NCBI RefSeq assembly: GCF_002240415.1
Contig: NZ_CP020028.1
Coordinates: 5,126,001-5,190,000, forward strand
Reading direction: 5' to 3'
Length of the DNA stretch: 64,000 bases
Origin: Paenibacillus kribbensis
GTDB taxonomy: Bacteria; Bacillota; Bacilli; Paenibacillales; Paenibacillaceae
The first letter of the stretch is position 1, and the number at the start of each line of letters is the position of its first letter. This document shows positions 15,202 through 24,748 of this stretch, piece by piece. Under the pieces are notes generated by a model, which was not told where the DNA came from, searched no databases, and saw only the letters and a program-made list of their open reading frames with translations. A program made the translations under genes and the position numbers.

Positions 15202-17667
15202 TTACAGCTTTACCCGCTGGAGGCGCAGCGCATTCAGCACGACCGAAACAGAACTGAATGCCATGGCTGCTCCCGCCAGCCACGGAGCGAGGAAGCCCAA
15301 GGCGGCAATCGGGATACCGATTACGTTGTAACCGAGCGCCCAAAACAGATTCTGGCGTATGTTAGTCATCGTCCGGCGGCTCATTTCGATCGCATCGGGA
15401 ATGCTGTTCAGGTTGCCGCGCATCAGCGTAATATCGGCGGCCTCCATCGCCACATCCGTACCCGTGCCCATCGCCATCCCAATATCAGCCGTAGCCAGTG
15501 CAGGCGCATCGTTAATACCATCACCCACCATGGCTACGATCAAGCCTTGTTCCTGAAGCCGTTTCACCTCTTCAGCCTTGCCTTCAGGCAGCACCTCCGC
15601 CAGTACCCGCTCAATTCCGGCCTCGGCGGCTACTGCCCGCGCGGTCCGTTCATTATCGCCCGTAATCATGATGACTTCAATGTTCATCGCCCGCAGACGG
15701 GCAACGGCCTCCCGTGATGTTTCTTTGATCGTATCCGCCACGGCTACCAATCCGACATAGGCGCCATCCACAGCGACCAGCATCGCTGTTTTCCCAGCGT
15801 TCTCCAGTTCATTCATATGCAGCTCGGCAGAGTCAGCAATCGCGATGCCTTCCCTGCTCATCAATCGGCGTGTACCTGCAAGTACCTGCTTGCCTTCCAC
15901 ATGAGCCTTTACGCCATAACCCGGAATATTTTCAAAATCTGTCGGTTCCACCAGCTCAATGCCGCGTTCCACAATCCCCTTTACAATGGCTTCCGCCAGT
16001 GGATGCTCCGAGCTTTTTTCCGCCGCACCAAGCCATCGCAGCAGATCCGTTTCAGCCAAGCTGCCCTCTTTGACAACAACATCCGTCAGTACTGGCTTGC
16101 CGTTCGTAACCGTACCTGTCTTATCCAGTACCACCGCGTTGATGGAACGGGTCATTTCCAGATGCTCGCCGCCCTTGAACAGAATGCCATATTCTGCGGC
16201 ACGCCCCGACCCTGCCATAATGGACGTTGGCGTAGCCAATCCAAGCGCACAAGGACAAGCAATGACGAGCACTGCAATCATTTTTTCCAATGAACCTGCA
16301 AAATCAGACGGTGTCACAAGGAAAAACCAGACGAGAAACGTCATCACGGCAACAGCAACTACGATGGGTACAAAGATACCCGAAATCTGATCCGCGATCC
16401 GCTGAATCGGGGCCTTGGAGTTTTGCGCATCTTCCACGACCTTAATAATACGGGCCAACGCCGTATCGCTACCCACCCGCTCGGCCTGGATACGAAGCAC
16501 CCCGTTTTTATTGAGCGTAGCTCCTGTGACCGGGGAACCCGCCTCTTTTTCAACTGGCAGGCTCTCACCGCTTAGCATCGATTCATCCACTGCCGAGCGC
16601 CCATCCACGACCATCCCATCGACGGGAATTTTCTCACCGGGGCGTACAATAAAGATATCCTTCACACGTACCTGCTCAATCGGTACATCGAGCTCTTGTC
16701 CATCACGCACCACACGTGCCGTCGTTGCCTGGAGACTCATCAGACTCTTGATCGCCTCAGACGAACGCCCTTTGGCTACCGCCTCGAACCATTTACCGAC
16801 CAAAATAAGCGTAATCAGCACTGCGCTGGTCTCGTAGTACAGCTCGGGCATAGTCATGACCCCTGTTCCTGTCATTCCTCCCATGTCCTCCATGACAGCA
16901 GATGGACGCAAGGTAAGGTACAAGCTGTAAAAATAAGCCGCAGACGTACCCAGTGCAACCAACACATCCATATTCGAGCTTCCATTGCGAAGCGCTTTAT
17001 ACGCACCCACATAGAATTGCCATCCAATAATGAACTGGATTGGCGTTGTCAGCACAAGCTGGAACCACGGGTTTAAAAACAGCCCCGGCACATAAATCCA
17101 TGAGGTAAAGGAAAAATGAGCCACCATCGCCCACAATAATGGAAACGACAGTATTGCAGACACGATCCACTTCCATTTCTTACGCTGGATATCCTTGTTG
17201 CGCACATCCGCTATATGATCATCAGCGCTCTGCGGGATTGCTCCGTAGCCCAACTGCTCAATCCTGCTTACCAGATCCCCGACTGTAATACTCCCCGCCG
17301 TATATTCGACATGAGCCGTTTCCATCGCCAAATTCACCGTAGCGCCTGTCACACCCGGCATTCGATTCAAACCCTTCTCAATCCGGGTTGCGCAAGCCGC
17401 ACATGTCATACCTGTCACATTCAGATTGGCTTCTTCGCTTACAGTTCCAAACCCAAGAGAAGCAATTTTATTGCGAAAATCAGGGATATCCACCTGCTTC
17501 GGATCATACGATATCGACGCCTGCTCCAGCGCCAAATTCACATTGGCCTGGGTCACGCCATCTATTCGATTCAGGCCTTTTTCAATACGGCAAGCGCAGG
17601 CGGCACAGGACATCCCTGTAACATGAAGCGTCGTCTGCTTATCGCCGTCGGTCATACGGTTCTCCAT
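15202..17667 (-). CDS. copA: Copper-exporting P1B-type ATPase
   Basis: The 821-residue protein starts at [11 protein letters not shown], behind TAGGAGGAG; 15 extra in-frame residues upstream would cover the CsoR operator and are rejected. Two heavy-metal-associated domains carry GMSCAAC (Cys 21 and 24) and GMTCAAC. They are followed by membrane segments, the ion-channel motif CPC ([11 protein letters not shown]), phosphorylation motif [10 protein letters not shown], the SEHPLA segment, and the hinge [10 protein letters not shown]. The MxxSS-type sequence near the C-terminus ([16 protein letters not shown]) is the Cu+ ATPase mark. It pumps Cu(I) out of the cytoplasm, receiving it from CopZ. 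A CsoR operator lies just upstream. Confidence 0.96.
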   Translation of the reverse strand: MENRMTDGDKQTTLHVTGMSCAACACRIEKGLNRIDGVTQANVNLALEQASISYDPKQVDIPDFRNKIASLGFGTVSEEANLNVTGMTCAACATRIEKGLNRMPGVTGATVNLAMETAHVEYTAGSITVGDLVSRIEQLGYGAIPQSADDHIADVRNKDIQRKKWKWIVSAILSFPLLWAMVAHFSFTSWIYVPGLFLNPWFQLVLTTPIQFIIGWQFYVGAYKALRNGSSNMDVLVALGTSAAYFYSLYLTLRPSAVMEDMGGMTGTGVMTMPELYYETSAVLITLILVGKWFEAVAKGRSSEAIKSLMSLQATTARVVRDGQELDVPIEQVRVKDIFIVRPGEKIPVDGMVVDGRSAVDESMLSGESLPVEKEAGSPVTGATLNKNGVLRIQAERVGSDTALARIIKVVEDAQNSKAPIQRIADQISGIFVPIVVAVAVMTFLVWFFLVTPSDFAGSLEKMIAVLVIACPCALGLATPTSIMAGSGRAAEYGILFKGGEHLEMTRSINAVVLDKTGTVTNGKPVLTDVVVKEGSLAETDLLRWLGAAEKSSEHPLAEAIVKGIVERGIELVEPTDFENIPGYGVKAHVEGKQVLAGTRRLMSREGIAIADSAELHMNELENAGKTAMLVAVDGAYVGLVAVADTIKETSREAVARLRAMNIEVIMITGDNERTARAVAAEAGIERVLAEVLPEGKAEEVKRLQEQGLIVAMVGDGINDAPALATADIGMAMGTGTDVAMEAADITLMRGNLNSIPDAIEMSRRTMTNIRQNLFWALGYNVIGIPIAALGFLAPWLAGAAMAFSSVSVVLNALRLQRVKL

Positions 17668-17684
17668 GGTAGTTCTCCTCCTAC

Positions 17685-17701
17685 ATACCCCACAGGGGTA
17701 T
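17685..17701. promoter_or_regulatory. CsoR operator upstream of copA
   Basis: ATACCCC-ACA-GGGGTAT is a perfect inverted repeat matching the CsoR recognition sequence (TACCC with GGGTA arms). It lies 17 bases before the copA start and downstream of copZ, so copA can be controlled on its own as well as with csoR-copZ. Confidence 0.88.
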
Positions 17702-17801
17702 ATCATGTTCAAAAAGAAAAAGCTCCTGCTATCGAAGCTTCTCCTTTAAAAAACAAATCTCTTCTAAAAAACAAGTCTCTTCAGGCATGAAGCATCTAAA
17801 T

Positions 17802-18002
17802 TTAGACAACATCATAGCCTTGGTCTTCGATGGCAGTTTTCAAGGCTTCCACGTTCAGCTTGGACTCGTCATACTCTACAGCCACTTGCTTCGCTTCAAG
17901 ATTGACCTTGCCGGAAGCGCCGACCTTCTCCAAAGCTCCTTCTACTGCTTTCACGCAGTGATTGCAGCTCATGCCTTCTACGTTCAATGTAACTTGTGCC
18001 AT
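17802..18002 (-). CDS. copZ: Copper chaperone
   Basis: This is a 66-residue single heavy-metal-associated domain with GMSCNHC (Cys 13 and 16), typical of CopZ chaperones that carry Cu(I) to the CopA metal-binding domains. It has a GGAGGAG ribosome binding site. It lies between csoR and copA in the same orientation; the 130-base gap to copA carries tandem AAAAAACAA repeats (about 17745-17775) and the second CsoR site. Confidence 0.95.
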   Translation of the reverse strand: MAQVTLNVEGMSCNHCVKAVEGALEKVGASGKVNLEAKQVAVEYDESKLNVEALKTAIEDQGYDVV

Positions 18003-18059
18003 TTCCTTTTCCTCCTCCGGGGCACTTCATGTACCCGATTATGTGTATGGGTATTGCTT

Positions 18060-18410
18060 TTAACGGATTAGCTTCTTGACCGTAACCAGCAGCTCGTCAA
18101 TCACTTCCGGCTCTCCTGCCTGCATGCGCTCAATGACACAGCTTTTCATATGCCCTTCCAGCAGCAGCTTGCCGACACCATTCAGAGCAGACTGGACTGC
18201 CGCAATCTGGTTCAGCACATCATCACAGTAGGTATCCTTCTCGATCAAGCCTTTAATTCCGCGCACCTGACCTTCAATGCGGTTCAACCGGGATGTAAGA
18301 CTGCTCTTGAACTCTGCCGAGTGATGACTTTTTCTAACTGTCTTTTCCCCGTCTGTTCCGCAATGATTCTCGTGAACTTCATGGTGGGAAACAGGTTGTT
18401 CCTCAGCCAT
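18060..18410 (-). CDS. csoR: Copper-sensing repressor
   Basis: The 116-residue protein has a 30-residue His-rich leader followed by the DUF156/CsoR helical domain (SRLNRIEGQVRGIKGLIEKD). The Cu(I) ligands are Cys62, His87 and Cys91, with the same spacing as B. subtilis CsoR (Cys45, His70, Cys74). The repressor leaves DNA when Cu(I) binds. It is the first gene of the copper operon, preceded by a CsoR operator at 18483-18499, so it is self-controlled. The N-terminal HxxHHxxH-like region may add metal binding. Confidence 0.95.
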   Translation of the reverse strand: MAEEQPVSHHEVHENHCGTDGEKTVRKSHHSAEFKSSLTSRLNRIEGQVRGIKGLIEKDTYCDDVLNQIAAVQSALNGVGKLLLEGHMKSCVIERMQAGEPEVIDELLVTVKKLIR

Positions 18411-18482
18411 ACATCAGCCTCCTGTGTTGTGTATATGCCTGTGTAGTACATAGTGCATTTGTTAATATGTCCCTATCATAAT

Positions 18483-18499
18483 ATACCCCCATGGGGTAT
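18483..18499. promoter_or_regulatory. CsoR operator upstream of csoR
   Basis: ATACCCC-CAT-GGGGTAT is a perfect inverted repeat with the same arms and same 3-base centre as the site before copA. It lies about 73 bases upstream of the csoR start. Confidence 0.9.
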
Positions 18500-18537
18500 G
18501 TCAAGCTTCCAGAAAAATGTCACTCGTTTGCCTTATT

Positions 18538-19767
18538 TCAAGCCTTCGCGCGCGCTTCCTTGGCAAGCACCAGAAAGCTTAACAGCGCACCGATCTCTGC
18601 AATAGCGATAACAACCGCCATCGGTACAGGTGTTGTGCCGCTACCCAAGCCTACTAACGGTGAAGCGATGGAGCCAAGCAACAGAGGCAGCAAGCCAAGC
18701 ATGGCAGACGCGCTGCCAGCAGAGCGCTGCTGGCTCTGCATGGCCAGTGAAGTCGTCGTCGTGCTCACAATCCCCACACAGGAAACGACAAAAAACAGGG
18801 GAACTAATACAGCAAACAATTGACCTCCGGTAAAAGCCACGGTAAGCAAGCTGATCCCGGCTACAGCCGCAATCACTAAGCCCGACAAGAGCAATTGCCG
18901 CTCGTTGAAGCGGCCCACGAGTCTGCCGGTCAGCTGGGAAAACAGCACAATTCCCAAGCCATTCACCGCGAAAATGATGCTATACGTCTGAGGAGAAACC
19001 CCGAAAATATCCTGAAGCACGAACGGCGAGCCAGCGATGTACGCGAACATTGCCCCTGTAATGAGTGCCTGCGAGAAGGCATAGCCCATAAAGCGTCGAT
19101 CCGCAAACAAATGACCAAGCGTACCCAGCGTCTGCTTCAAGCCACCGGATGAGCGGCGATTAACAGGCAGCGTTTCCGGCAAGCCCAGCACGACGGCAAT
19201 CAGCATAGCCACACCAACCAGGCACAGCACCATGAACACACCGCGCCAGGAAACAAAGTTCAGAATCACTCCGCCCAGCACAGGTGCGGCAATGGGAGCC
19301 ACGCCATTTACCAGCATGAGCAATGAGAAAAAGCGCGTCAATTCTTTGCCTGAGTATAGATCACGCGCCACCGCTCTGGAGATTACGATTCCTGCTGACC
19401 CGGTGAGTCCTTGAACAAAACGAAGTACAATGAGCATACCAATATTCGGCGCAAATACGCATAGCAGCGAAGCGGCAGCGTACAGAATAAGCGAGATGAC
19501 CAGTGGCCCTCTTCGACCTCTGACGTCACTAAGCGGACCAGCAACGATCTGACCCACTGCCAACCCCAGCAGACAGGCGGTCAAACTAAGCTGTGCCAGC
19601 GAAGTGGTCGTATGCAGATTGTCGGCTAATGTAGGTAATGATGGCAAGTACATATCTATGGACAAGGGTCCAAAAGCACTCAATGCACCCAGGACAAAGG
19701 CAATCCATAAAATTCGAGATTTGGTCATATCTGCGGCAACCATTACCGTATTGGAAAACCGGTTCAT
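18538..19767 (-). CDS. Bcr/CflA-family multidrug efflux MFS transporter
   Basis: The 409-residue protein has 12 hydrophobic segments. MFS family marks include SIDMYLPSLPTLADNL in the first segment, GQIVAGPLSDVRGRRGPLV (motif A) and FVQGLTGSAGIVISRAVARD (motif B/C). These fit the Bcr/CflA drug:proton antiporters. The start at MNRFSNTV is uncertain: AAAAGG lies about 10 bases upstream, and a TTG 21 bases further up is also open. It follows the csoR promoter region but in its own unit. The substrate cannot be told from sequence. Confidence 0.88.
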   Translation of the reverse strand: MNRFSNTVMVAADMTKSRILWIAFVLGALSAFGPLSIDMYLPSLPTLADNLHTTTSLAQLSLTACLLGLAVGQIVAGPLSDVRGRRGPLVISLILYAAASLLCVFAPNIGMLIVLRFVQGLTGSAGIVISRAVARDLYSGKELTRFFSLLMLVNGVAPIAAPVLGGVILNFVSWRGVFMVLCLVGVAMLIAVVLGLPETLPVNRRSSGGLKQTLGTLGHLFADRRFMGYAFSQALITGAMFAYIAGSPFVLQDIFGVSPQTYSIIFAVNGLGIVLFSQLTGRLVGRFNERQLLLSGLVIAAVAGISLLTVAFTGGQLFAVLVPLFFVVSCVGIVSTTTTSLAMQSQQRSAGSASAMLGLLPLLLGSIASPLVGLGSGTTPVPMAVVIAIAEIGALLSFLVLAKEARAKA

Positions 19768-19981
19768 AATAAGAATCATCCTTTTCAAAAAGATATAAAA
19801 TATGACTTCAATATATTATGATATCATCATTTCGTCCTGCTTCGAATAATTACACGCTAATCCGCGATTTTTTTTCAAAACTGCTATATATCAGGCAGGA
19901 ATTTACCAATTTCAGGTCGAATTATACTATATCCAAAACATGTACTCAAAACAAAAAATTTATGGAATCTGGAGAATGATA

Positions 19982-20575
19982 ATGGTCTATGATGGAGTGC
20001 TGCTGGGTCTCATTGTAGGTCTGCTCCGAGGAGGCTGGCGGCAAGGTCTGATCCGTTTCAGTCAAATTCGCCTTATAGCCGGCTGGATGTTTCCTTTGCT
20101 GCTGCTGGTGCAGTTTATTATTTTTTATGCCCAGGAAAAGTGGGCTTGGCTGGCGTCCATTAACGGATATTTATTTATGGGCATTTATGTGATTGGATTG
20201 ATATTTCTCTGGTTGAACAGACATCATAAGGGATTCGGGCTTATTTTCATCGGCGTACTGTTGAATTTTATCGTCATGGCGGTGAATGGCGGCAGGATGC
20301 CGGTCTCGTTGAGCGCTTCGGAGGTGCTGGGTCCCTATTATACAGATATGCTTAAATCCGGAAGCGTCATCTCGAAGCATTATATGATGGATGCAGGCAC
20401 GCATTTATCATTGCTCGGTGATATCATCCCCCTCTCCAAACCCTATCCCCGCACGCAGGTGATCAGTATTGGAGATGTCGTCATGAACTTCGGGATGTTC
20501 CTGTTTATCCAAAGCGTTATGATCGTGAACAAGAAGAAGGATAATCAGCAAGAAACTAATCCCCGCCACGCCTAA
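19982..20575 (+). CDS. DUF5317-like membrane protein
   Basis: The 197-residue protein (from ATG 19982, 8 bases after CTGGAG) has four or five membrane segments. It carries the family-like segments LLGLIVGLLRGG, NFIVMAVNGGRMPVS, THLSLLGDIIPLSKPYP and ISIGDVVMNFGMFLFIQ. DUF5317 proteins are of unknown function and often sit near signalling genes. A 31-codon membrane peptide follows 34 bases downstream and is likely co-transcribed. The downstream GGDEF/HD-GYP gene is past a terminator. Confidence 0.8.
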   Translation: MVYDGVLLGLIVGLLRGGWRQGLIRFSQIRLIAGWMFPLLLLVQFIIFYAQEKWAWLASINGYLFMGIYVIGLIFLWLNRHHKGFGLIFIGVLLNFIVMAVNGGRMPVSLSASEVLGPYYTDMLKSGSVISKHYMMDAGTHLSLLGDIIPLSKPYPRTQVISIGDVVMNFGMFLFIQSVMIVNKKKDNQQETNPRHA

Positions 20576-20609
20576 TGCACACCTTATTCCAAGGAAGGGA
20601 GGGAATCCT

Positions 20610-20705
20610 ATGAAAAACTTGAAATATTCCCGTGTGATTATCAATGCCATTATCGTCGCTTCTGTCGTAATCGCTTTGACTTCCGGTTACAAAATCGGGG
20701 GCTAG
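20610..20705 (+). CDS. 31-residue hydrophobic membrane peptide
   Basis: The ORF reads MKNLKYSRVIINAIIVASV (first 19 residues) and ends SGYKIGG before a TAG stop. It has a basic start, one hydrophobic helix (about residues 9-25) and a strong AAGGAAGGGAGGG ribosome binding site. It follows the DUF5317 gene by 34 bases and precedes a terminator, as a co-transcribed gene would. The function is unknown; a single-pass partner of the membrane protein or a small toxin-like peptide are options. Confidence 0.6.
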   Translation: MKNLKYSRVIINAIIVASVVIALTSGYKIGG

Positions 20706-20743
20706 TCACCGATAAAAATAACAGGAAGCACAGGCTCAACAAA

Positions 20744-20771
20744 ACAGGCTGGATTCCGGCCTGTTTTTTCA
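20744..20771 (+). terminator. Intrinsic terminator
   Basis: AAACAGGC pairs with GCCTGTTT around the CTGGATTCCGG region, followed by a T6 run. It closes the DUF5317/small-peptide unit. Confidence 0.85.
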
Positions 20772-20857
20772 TGTGAAATTTCCGATTACAAAATTGTAAA
20801 TTATTCCATTCACCCCTGGTAGCTTTGACATCTAGATACGACAAGGCAGGAGAAGAA

Positions 20858-22708
20858 ATGATGAGTATATTAAAAAAGCTGCAAGAACGGGTTACCGCGA
20901 CGGGAATATACGTGTTTCTCATATGTACAGCAGGCGTGATCGTCTTGTTGTATACGAACCACTGGTCCTTTTTGCACTATTCGACAACAGAGTGGGTTAC
21001 GATCTATTCCCTATTGGGAGCAGTTCTGATTCTGGAGCATTTTACCTTCCAGCTACCACCGGCCAGCAACAAGCAGTCCATGGACTCCTCCGTGTACCTT
21101 GCTAGTATTTTTGTGCATGGCATTGAAATTGCCATTCTGGTTTTGCTGTTCAATGCAGTCATTGCCGCGTTCCGGCATAAAGAGCTGTCCTGGTGGAAGC
21201 ATACCGTCAATTTTTCCATTTATGCACTTTCCATTTTCCTGTCCTCCATCGTATTTGATCTAAGCGGCGGAACGCAGGGGACTTTGAATGCCGAACATTT
21301 TACTTCCTATCTGCTTGCGCTAATCTGCTACTTTGCGGTGAATACAATCACACTGGGGCTCTTCTTTTATATCGCATACAAAGGGTCCTTCAATGAGCTG
21401 AAACAGGCTTTTGTGGCTGAATCCCTGCTCGTATATTTATGTACGCTTATCCTGTCTCTTGTGTTGACTACGTTGATGTATTACAACGGCATTTTGGGAC
21501 TTCTGCTGGTCCTTGGACTAAGCATGCTCCTGTCTCACGCCTTCAAGCAGATGTTCACGATGTATCGGGAAATCGAGGAAAAGGCCAACATGGATCGCAG
21601 AACAGGACTATACAATCACAGCTACTTTGAAAATATACTTGAAGCCGAACTGGATATATCCAGATCCCAGAACATTCCTCTCAGTTTGGCCCTGATCGAT
21701 ATTGATGATTTCAAAAAATACAATGATCACTTTGGCCACCTCAAAGGCGATCAACTGCTGGGATTTCTAGGTGATTTTCTAAAAAAGGAAACCTCTGGTA
21801 CCCGCATCACTGTGTCCCGTTATGGCGGAGAAGAGTTCACACTGCTTATGCCTGACCATACCGCTGAACAAGCCTACGAAATCGTTAATGCCATCCGAAA
21901 AAGGCTAAATGACTCCCGCTATGAAGGCGTGGAAATTTTCCCGCACGGCTGCTTGTCCTTCTCCGCAGGCATTGCACAAAGCCGCATCGACATTTACGAC
22001 AAGTCACAGCTGGTCGATCTGGCAGATAAAGCACTGTACTACGCCAAGAAGCAGGGGAAAAATATCGTTCATACCCATGGCAGTTTAAATGAAGTGGAAC
22101 GTGAAGTCGATCTGGGACAGGATATTCGTGATATCGAACAGCAGCTTAATCTGTTTTTGTACAAGGATATCAATACCTTCAAACATTCCAAACGGGTATT
22201 CAGATATGCAGCAGATATGAGCGAAATGCTTCAGCTCAGCCCGGAGGACAAACGACGTTTTGCGCTGGGTGCTCTCATTCATGACATTGGCAAGCTGGAG
22301 ATCCCATGGAATATCCTGAATAAAAAAGAGAAGTTGTCCTGTGAGGAATGGCAGATGGTGAAAGCGCATGTCACTTGGGGCAAACGAATCATCGAGGCAA
22401 ACGAGCGATTCATAGATCTGGTTCCTTTTGTGGAATTACATCATGAACGCTTTGACGGGGGAGGCTATCCGTTTGGCTTTAAGGGTGAGCAAATTCCCCG
22501 GCTGTGTCGGATGCTGACAATTATCGACTCTTTTGATGCGATGACGACTGAACGCCCTTACCAACCCACCAAAACGTTCGAGGAGGCCATTGAAGAACTG
22601 CGCGCCTGCTCGGGCAGCCAATTCGATCCCGAACTAACGGCTATTTTTATCCATTATATTCAGCATAAGCAACCTGCTTTTATGGATTCTATGGAAACTG
22701 GCCACTAA
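20858..22708 (+). CDS. GGDEF plus HD-GYP hybrid c-di-GMP enzyme with membrane sensor
   Basis: The 616-residue protein starts at ATG 20858 behind CAGGAG. The first 245 or so residues hold about seven hydrophobic segments, probably a membrane sensor of MHYT/7TM type. A GGDEF domain follows, with DIDDFKKYNDHFGH and an active-type GGEEF at residues 323-327; no RxxD inhibitory site precedes it. An HD-GYP phosphodiesterase domain follows, with H474-D475 (HDIGKLEIP) and HHERFDGGGYP (GYP 536-538). The protein could therefore both make and break c-di-GMP. It is a single gene. TTGACA at 20824 may be its -35 box. Confidence 0.9.
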   Translation: MMSILKKLQERVTATGIYVFLICTAGVIVLLYTNHWSFLHYSTTEWVTIYSLLGAVLILEHFTFQLPPASNKQSMDSSVYLASIFVHGIEIAILVLLFNAVIAAFRHKELSWWKHTVNFSIYALSIFLSSIVFDLSGGTQGTLNAEHFTSYLLALICYFAVNTITLGLFFYIAYKGSFNELKQAFVAESLLVYLCTLILSLVLTTLMYYNGILGLLLVLGLSMLLSHAFKQMFTMYREIEEKANMDRRTGLYNHSYFENILEAELDISRSQNIPLSLALIDIDDFKKYNDHFGHLKGDQLLGFLGDFLKKETSGTRITVSRYGGEEFTLLMPDHTAEQAYEIVNAIRKRLNDSRYEGVEIFPHGCLSFSAGIAQSRIDIYDKSQLVDLADKALYYAKKQGKNIVHTHGSLNEVEREVDLGQDIRDIEQQLNLFLYKDINTFKHSKRVFRYAADMSEMLQLSPEDKRRFALGALIHDIGKLEIPWNILNKKEKLSCEEWQMVKAHVTWGKRIIEANERFIDLVPFVELHHERFDGGGYPFGFKGEQIPRLCRMLTIIDSFDAMTTERPYQPTKTFEEAIEELRACSGSQFDPELTAIFIHYIQHKQPAFMDSMETGH

Positions 22709-22742
22709 ATATTCTCTATATGCTTAATACTTGGCCTCATTG

Positions 22743-22790
22743 CCTCTACCGCCAGAAATCGTCCTGATTTCTATACCGGTAGAGGTTTTT
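22743..22790 (+). terminator. Intrinsic terminator of the GGDEF/HD-GYP gene
   Basis: CCTCTACCG (22743-22751) pairs with CGGTAGAGG (22777-22785), followed by TTTTT. Confidence 0.88.
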
Positions 22791-22968
22791 ATGTGAGTGG
22801 TACTTGAAACATACTGATTTATTTCAAATTTCATATAAATGTCATAATTCGCTCCATCTATTTACGCTGTATGGACTATGATAGATAGAGATTGGATTTG
22901 TCTGTATAAAATATTACAAATGAGGATATCCTCGCTTCAAGTAATCGAGAGAAGGTGACTTCACAGGC

Positions 22969-24690
22969 ATGTCGTATCCGTCCAGGCCAGCTCGCGTGGC
23001 TTGTCTTCTATTGCTGTGCCTACCGCTTCTTATCCTGTTTCCTCGCTCATTATGGGCTCATGCATTTGTCATCGAATCCAGTCCGACCGAAAATCAGATT
23101 TTGGACAAGCCGCCTTCACAGGTGAGCATCACCTTTAATGAGGATTTGCAGTCTGCCTTTATGTCAATCAAGGTGACCGATGAGACAGGCAAGCGAGCCG
23201 ATACCGGAAAAGCACAGCTCAACCCGGAACACAAAGCCACCATGGAAATCAAACTGATTCCGGGGATGAAAGCTGGAATTTATACCGTCAATTGGAGAGC
23301 CTTGTCTGCAGACGGACACCCAATTAATGGAGTTATTCCCTTTCAAGTCGGTAGCGGTTCCAATTCGTATACCAACGAGACTGCCACATCTGAAGGCTCA
23401 GTTGCATCACGACCCGACTTAATCGCTGTCCGGTGGTTCCTTTACATCGGAATATCGCTGCTTTTCGGAGCGCTTTGCTTCCGTTTGTTCATCTTGCCAA
23501 GCTTAGGCCAAGACAAGGGCAAGAAAGCAGGGGCGTCGCAGGAGCTTGATCAACACTCCTCTGCCGCATTACCTCGCTGGCCCGTGCTGCTATGGAGCGG
23601 CTACGGCATAACGTCTGCTGCCATTCTGGTCAGCTTGCCGCTTCAGGCCTCATGGGATGCGGGGGTTTCCATCGGGCAGGGCTTTACACTCCCGATCTTG
23701 GGAGAAGCTCTCCAGTTTACAGGGGCAGGACAGGTCTGGTTCATCCAGATGATTCTCGTACTACTGCTGAGTGTAACGCTGATTTACACGTTGGATCACA
23801 GCATTTCCATCCGCCAGCGCCGTCTGTGGAGCTACAGCTCTGTTATCCTGACGCTGAGCGTCATGCTGTCCAAGGCCTTTGTCGGCCATCCGGCAGCGGC
23901 GACCCATCCGGCTCCGGCCATTGCCGCGGACTTTGTCCACCTGGCGGCCGCAGCCTTTTGGATCGGCTCACTTGCCGTCATGGCTGTGTGCCTGCCTGCT
24001 GCCGGATCAGAGCTGCCCGCGTCGGAGCGGACGGCTCTGCGACAAGCAGCCCTGCGCCGCTTCGCCGGCTGGGGCATTGCCATGGTGGCTGCGCTGCTCG
24101 CCACCGGTATCTATGGAGCCGTGCTGTATGTACCGGCTCCCTCCATGCTGCTGAACACGTCCTACGGACTCGTTCTGCTCGGGAAAGCAGCGCTGCTGCT
24201 GGTCATGCTGGCCTTCGCGGCCAGCCAATTTCGCAGCGCACGGCAAGCGGCGGCGACCAAACGCGCCGCCGGAGGGTTGCGTGCCGAGCTGGGCGCCGGC
24301 CTGCTCGTAATGCTGCTCGCTGCGCTGCTCACCCACCTCTCACCCGGTCAGGCACCTGCTGTACCGTTCGAGGAGACTCGCACGACAGGCGAGTATAAGG
24401 TGACGCTGGCGGTCAGCCCCAATGCTGTGGGCAGCAATGAATTTAAGGTAGCCATTCAGGATCGCAAAGGGGCTGCGGTTTCAGGAATTCAGCAGGTTAC
24501 ATTGACGCTCGTTCCGGCAGACCCTGACAAAGCTCGGCAGGAATTTGTTCTCCCCGTGAAGCAGCAACCCTTCCGCAGTCAGGAATTGATGACCGCCGAA
24601 GGAACATGGGTGGTCAAAGTACACGCCCTGACGGCATCTCTCGATGCGGTAGATGCCGACTTTACCCTGCACGTGGGCGGGAAAAAATAA
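22969..24690 (+). CDS. ycnJ: CopC-CopD fusion copper-uptake/resistance protein
   Basis: The 573-residue protein has a signal peptide ending at WAHA, so that the mature N-terminus is His (the CopC Cu(II) ligand). The CopC beta-sandwich follows (HAFVIESSPTENQILDKPPS; WRALSADGHPINGVIPFQV with the second His). About eight membrane segments of the CopD domain come next, with conserved HP and H residues (VGHPAAATHPA, DFVHLAAAAFWIGSLAV). The C-terminal 100 residues form a YtkA-like domain outside the membrane. B. subtilis YcnJ with this plan takes up copper. It is paired with ycnI downstream. Confidence 0.92.
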   Translation: MSYPSRPARVACLLLLCLPLLILFPRSLWAHAFVIESSPTENQILDKPPSQVSITFNEDLQSAFMSIKVTDETGKRADTGKAQLNPEHKATMEIKLIPGMKAGIYTVNWRALSADGHPINGVIPFQVGSGSNSYTNETATSEGSVASRPDLIAVRWFLYIGISLLFGALCFRLFILPSLGQDKGKKAGASQELDQHSSAALPRWPVLLWSGYGITSAAILVSLPLQASWDAGVSIGQGFTLPILGEALQFTGAGQVWFIQMILVLLLSVTLIYTLDHSISIRQRRLWSYSSVILTLSVMLSKAFVGHPAAATHPAPAIAADFVHLAAAAFWIGSLAVMAVCLPAAGSELPASERTALRQAALRRFAGWGIAMVAALLATGIYGAVLYVPAPSMLLNTSYGLVLLGKAALLLVMLAFAASQFRSARQAAATKRAAGGLRAELGAGLLVMLLAALLTHLSPGQAPAVPFEETRTTGEYKVTLAVSPNAVGSNEFKVAIQDRKGAAVSGIQQVTLTLVPADPDKARQEFVLPVKQQPFRSQELMTAEGTWVVKVHALTASLDAVDADFTLHVGGKK

Positions 24691-24748
24691 TCATTTTATG
24701 ACTTTAGGATTTTGCAAGATCCTCACATGAAAAAGGAGCGAAATAAAT

